DNA of 64,000 nt, taken from assembly GCF_947504135.1 (NCBI RefSeq), contig NZ_CANNGG010000003.1, forward strand, positions 482,191 through 546,190, read 5' to 3'. This document shows positions 62,568 through 64,000 of the stretch, piece by piece. The notes beneath the pieces were generated by a model. It saw only the letters and a program-made list of their open reading frames with translations, was not told the origin of the DNA and searched no databases. A program made the position numbers and the translations under genes. The number at the start of each line of letters is the position of its first letter. Position 1 is the first letter of the stretch. This DNA is from an uncultured Tenacibaculum sp. Its GTDB lineage: Bacteria; Bacteroidota; Bacteroidia; Flavobacteriales; Flavobacteriaceae.

Positions 62568-62885
62568 ATGGCATTAGAAATTACAGATGCTTCTTTCGAA
62601 GAAGTAGTATTAAAATCTGACAAACCAGTATTAGTAGACTTTTGGGCAGCTTGGTGCGGACCATGTAGAATGGTGTCTCCTATCGTTGATGAAATCAGTA
62701 GCGAGTATGAAGGAAAAGCTGTTGTTGGTAAAGTAGACGTAGACGCAAACCAAGAATTTGCTGCTAAGTATGGTGTAAGAAACATCCCAACTGTATTAAT
62801 TTTCAAAAACGGAGAAGTTGTAGACAAGCAAGTTGGTGCTGCTCCTAAAAAAGCTTATACAGATAAAATTGATGCTGCTTTATAA
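62568..62885 (+). CDS. trxA: Thioredoxin
   Basis: 105 residues, the classic length. The active site is FWAAWCGPCRM; cis-proline lies in RNIPTVLIFKNG, and the buried Asp in PVLVDFW. It is a cytoplasmic disulfide reductant for ribonucleotide reductase and others. A short hairpin terminator follows, then the DUF58 gene. Confidence 0.97.
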   Translation: MALEITDASFEEVVLKSDKPVLVDFWAAWCGPCRMVSPIVDEISSEYEGKAVVGKVDVDANQEFAAKYGVRNIPTVLIFKNGEVVDKQVGAAPKKAYTDKIDAAL

Positions 62886-62909
62886 AAAGTATTTCAATTC
62901 ATCTCATAA

Positions 62910-62938
62910 AAAAGGTTTGGCTATTGCTAAACCTTTTG
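62910..62938 (+). terminator. Hairpin after trxA
   Basis: AAAAGGTTT pairs with AAACCTTTT around a 10-base loop, ending in TTTTGTT. Moderate strength. Confidence 0.65.
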
Positions 62939-62954
62939 TTATTTTCGGTACTGT

Positions 62955-63875
62955 ATGATTGATTTAAACAGTACTGCTTCAAAAATTAACAACCTTGAGC
63001 TACTTGCCAAACAAGTAGTAGAAGGTTTTATTACAGGAATGCACAAAAGTCCGTTTCATGGGTTTTCGGTTGAATTTTCTGAACACAAACTATACAATAA
63101 AGGTGAAAGCACTCGCCATATAGATTGGAAGCTATTTGCTAAAACCGAAAAACTGTACACCAAAAAATATGAAGAAGAAACGAATCTTAGATGTCATTTA
63201 ATTATCGACAATTCTTCTTCTATGCATTATCCTATAAGTAAGAATCAATCAATAGATAGTTTAAATAAGGTTGGTTTCTCAGCGGTAGCTGCAGCTTCTT
63301 TAATGGATATTTTAAAACGACAACGCGATGCTGTTGGGTTAAGTATTTATTCTGACACTTACGAATATTATGCTCCTGAAAAAGGGAGTGAGCGTCATCG
63401 TAAGATGTTATTACATCAATTAGAACAGTTACTATCATCTAATTCTACCTCTTCAACAGAAACCTATCAATATTTACATGAAATAGCAGAGAAGATTCAT
63501 AGAGGATCTTTAATTTTCTTATTTACCGATATGTTTCAAACTTCAAAAAATGAAGAAGCTCTTTTTGATGCTTTACGACATCTAAAATTTAACAAACATG
63601 AGGTAGTGTTGTTTCATACACACGATAAAAAGACCGAATTTTTGTTTGATTTTGACAATTCACCAAAAAAATTTGTAGATATTGAAACTGGAGAAGAAAT
63701 AAATTTATACGCCGAAAATGTACAGCAAAAATATCAAGAATTAAGCTCTGAATTTTTCAAAAACCTAAAAAACAAATGCTTACAATATAAAATTGATTAC
63801 ATACCTGTAGATATTAATGAAGGTTATGATAAAGTACTTATCGCTTATCTTATCAGCAGACAGAATTTTTTATAA
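62955..63875 (+). CDS. DUF58 (VWA-like) protein
   Basis: 306 residues. The DUF58 signature is YNKGESTRHIDWKLFAKTEKLYTKKYEEE (Asp-Trp in the center), followed by LRCHLIIDNSSSMHYP, a MIDAS-like DxSxS. Later IFLFTDMFQTSKNEEALFDAL is a further VWA strand-helix. No membrane segment. DUF58 proteins usually work with MoxR ATPases and other VWA proteins; no moxR gene is in this window. It is the last protein gene before the right edge, with tRNA-Asp following. Confidence 0.9.
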   Translation: MIDLNSTASKINNLELLAKQVVEGFITGMHKSPFHGFSVEFSEHKLYNKGESTRHIDWKLFAKTEKLYTKKYEEETNLRCHLIIDNSSSMHYPISKNQSIDSLNKVGFSAVAAASLMDILKRQRDAVGLSIYSDTYEYYAPEKGSERHRKMLLHQLEQLLSSNSTSSTETYQYLHEIAEKIHRGSLIFLFTDMFQTSKNEEALFDALRHLKFNKHEVVLFHTHDKKTEFLFDFDNSPKKFVDIETGEEINLYAENVQQKYQELSSEFFKNLKNKCLQYKIDYIPVDINEGYDKVLIAYLISRQNFL

Positions 63876-63904
63876 ATAACTCTTTTTTATTTAAAAAAAG
63901 GTTA

Positions 63905-63912
63905 TATATTTG
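63905..63912 (+). promoter_or_regulatory. -7 box of the tRNA-Asp unit
   Basis: TATATTTG followed by CATCCGCTTA, identical over 18 bases with the tRNA-Phe promoter at 2227. The tRNA begins 18 bases behind the box. Confidence 0.75.
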
Positions 63913-63929
63913 CATCCGCTTAGAGCAAC

Positions 63930-64000
63930 GGTCTGGTAGTTCAGCTGGTTAGAATACATGCCTGTCACGCATGGGGTCGCGGGTTCGAGTCCCGTCCAGA
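63930..64000 (+). tRNA. tRNA-Asp (GTC), cut by the window edge
   Basis: 71 bases are visible. The acceptor starts with GGTCTGG, the D-arm is AGTTCAGCTGGTTAGAAT, the anticodon loop is CTGTCAC with anticodon GTC, and the T-arm carries GGGTTCGAGTCCC. The 3' acceptor strand ends at CCAGA, so the last few bases lie outside. A long tRNA operon may continue to the right. Confidence 0.93.

Overview
This window is a stretch of chromosome from a member of the Bacteroidota, family Flavobacteriaceae. The DNA is AT-rich and the genes are short-spaced. Promoters carry the Bacteroidota -7 box TAnnTTTG, and the complete gliding / type IX secretion core gldKLMN is present. Gene content and order (topA, arginase-like protein, gldK-N; miaB, sigma-54 regulator, lptE, secG, groESL) suggest Tenacibaculum or a close relative. 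The genus is inferred and not proven. No prophage, insertion sequence or CRISPR array was seen.

Layout. 1-2150: minus-strand operon coaX, outer-membrane protein, TPR protein (cut by the window edge). 2204-2505: two identical tRNA-Phe genes. 2550-12406: an endonuclease-like protein, a Spy-like basic protein, a histidine kinase / LytTR regulator pair with a gamma carbonic anhydrase, a VWA protein, a peptidoglycan glucosaminidase, a PLP enzyme, a membrane-tethered winged-helix regulator and a small PH-domain protein flanked by repeats. 12559-16931: SDR, ABC-F ATPase, DUF983, FAD oxidoreductase. 17007-25329: gldN-M-L-K, a metal-site-degenerate arginase-fold protein and topA. 25529-32116: miaB, sigma-54 activator, lptE, TPR protein, secG, groES, groEL. 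32172-45616 (minus strand): polyprenyl synthase, rlmN, queA, aroA, MazG-like, cyclase, hemW, ruvC, adenine deaminase, pckA, DUF423. 45697-50331 (plus strand): saccharopine dehydrogenase-like, NDH-2, acyl-CoA thioesterase. 50371-64000: trmN6, mnmD, a cytochrome, ilvE, a TlpA-like protein, an M49 peptidase, tag, sppA, metK, trxA, DUF58 and tRNA-Asp at the right edge.

Most genes are housekeeping: tRNA modification (miaB, queA, trmN6, mnmD), rRNA methylation (rlmN), envelope biogenesis (lptE, secG, sppA, gld) and central metabolism (pckA, ilvE, aroA, metK, ade). Two riboswitches are readable: a cobalamin riboswitch at 49472-49630 with no obvious B12 gene behind it, and a SAM-II-type pseudoknot in front of metK.

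The most notable pattern is local gene decay. There is a lipoprotein shifted at an A8 run and an MFS transporter with at least four lesions. A four-helix-bundle gene has one in-frame stop, Crp and trmN6 survive as small remnants, and mnmD has no standard start codon. Several lesions are single-base homopolymer changes, so sequencing error must be excluded before they are taken as biology. I did not find a clearly new multi-gene system; the best leads are the orphan B12 riboswitch, the degenerate arginase beside gldK, and the repeat-flanked gene at 11.9-12.5 kb.
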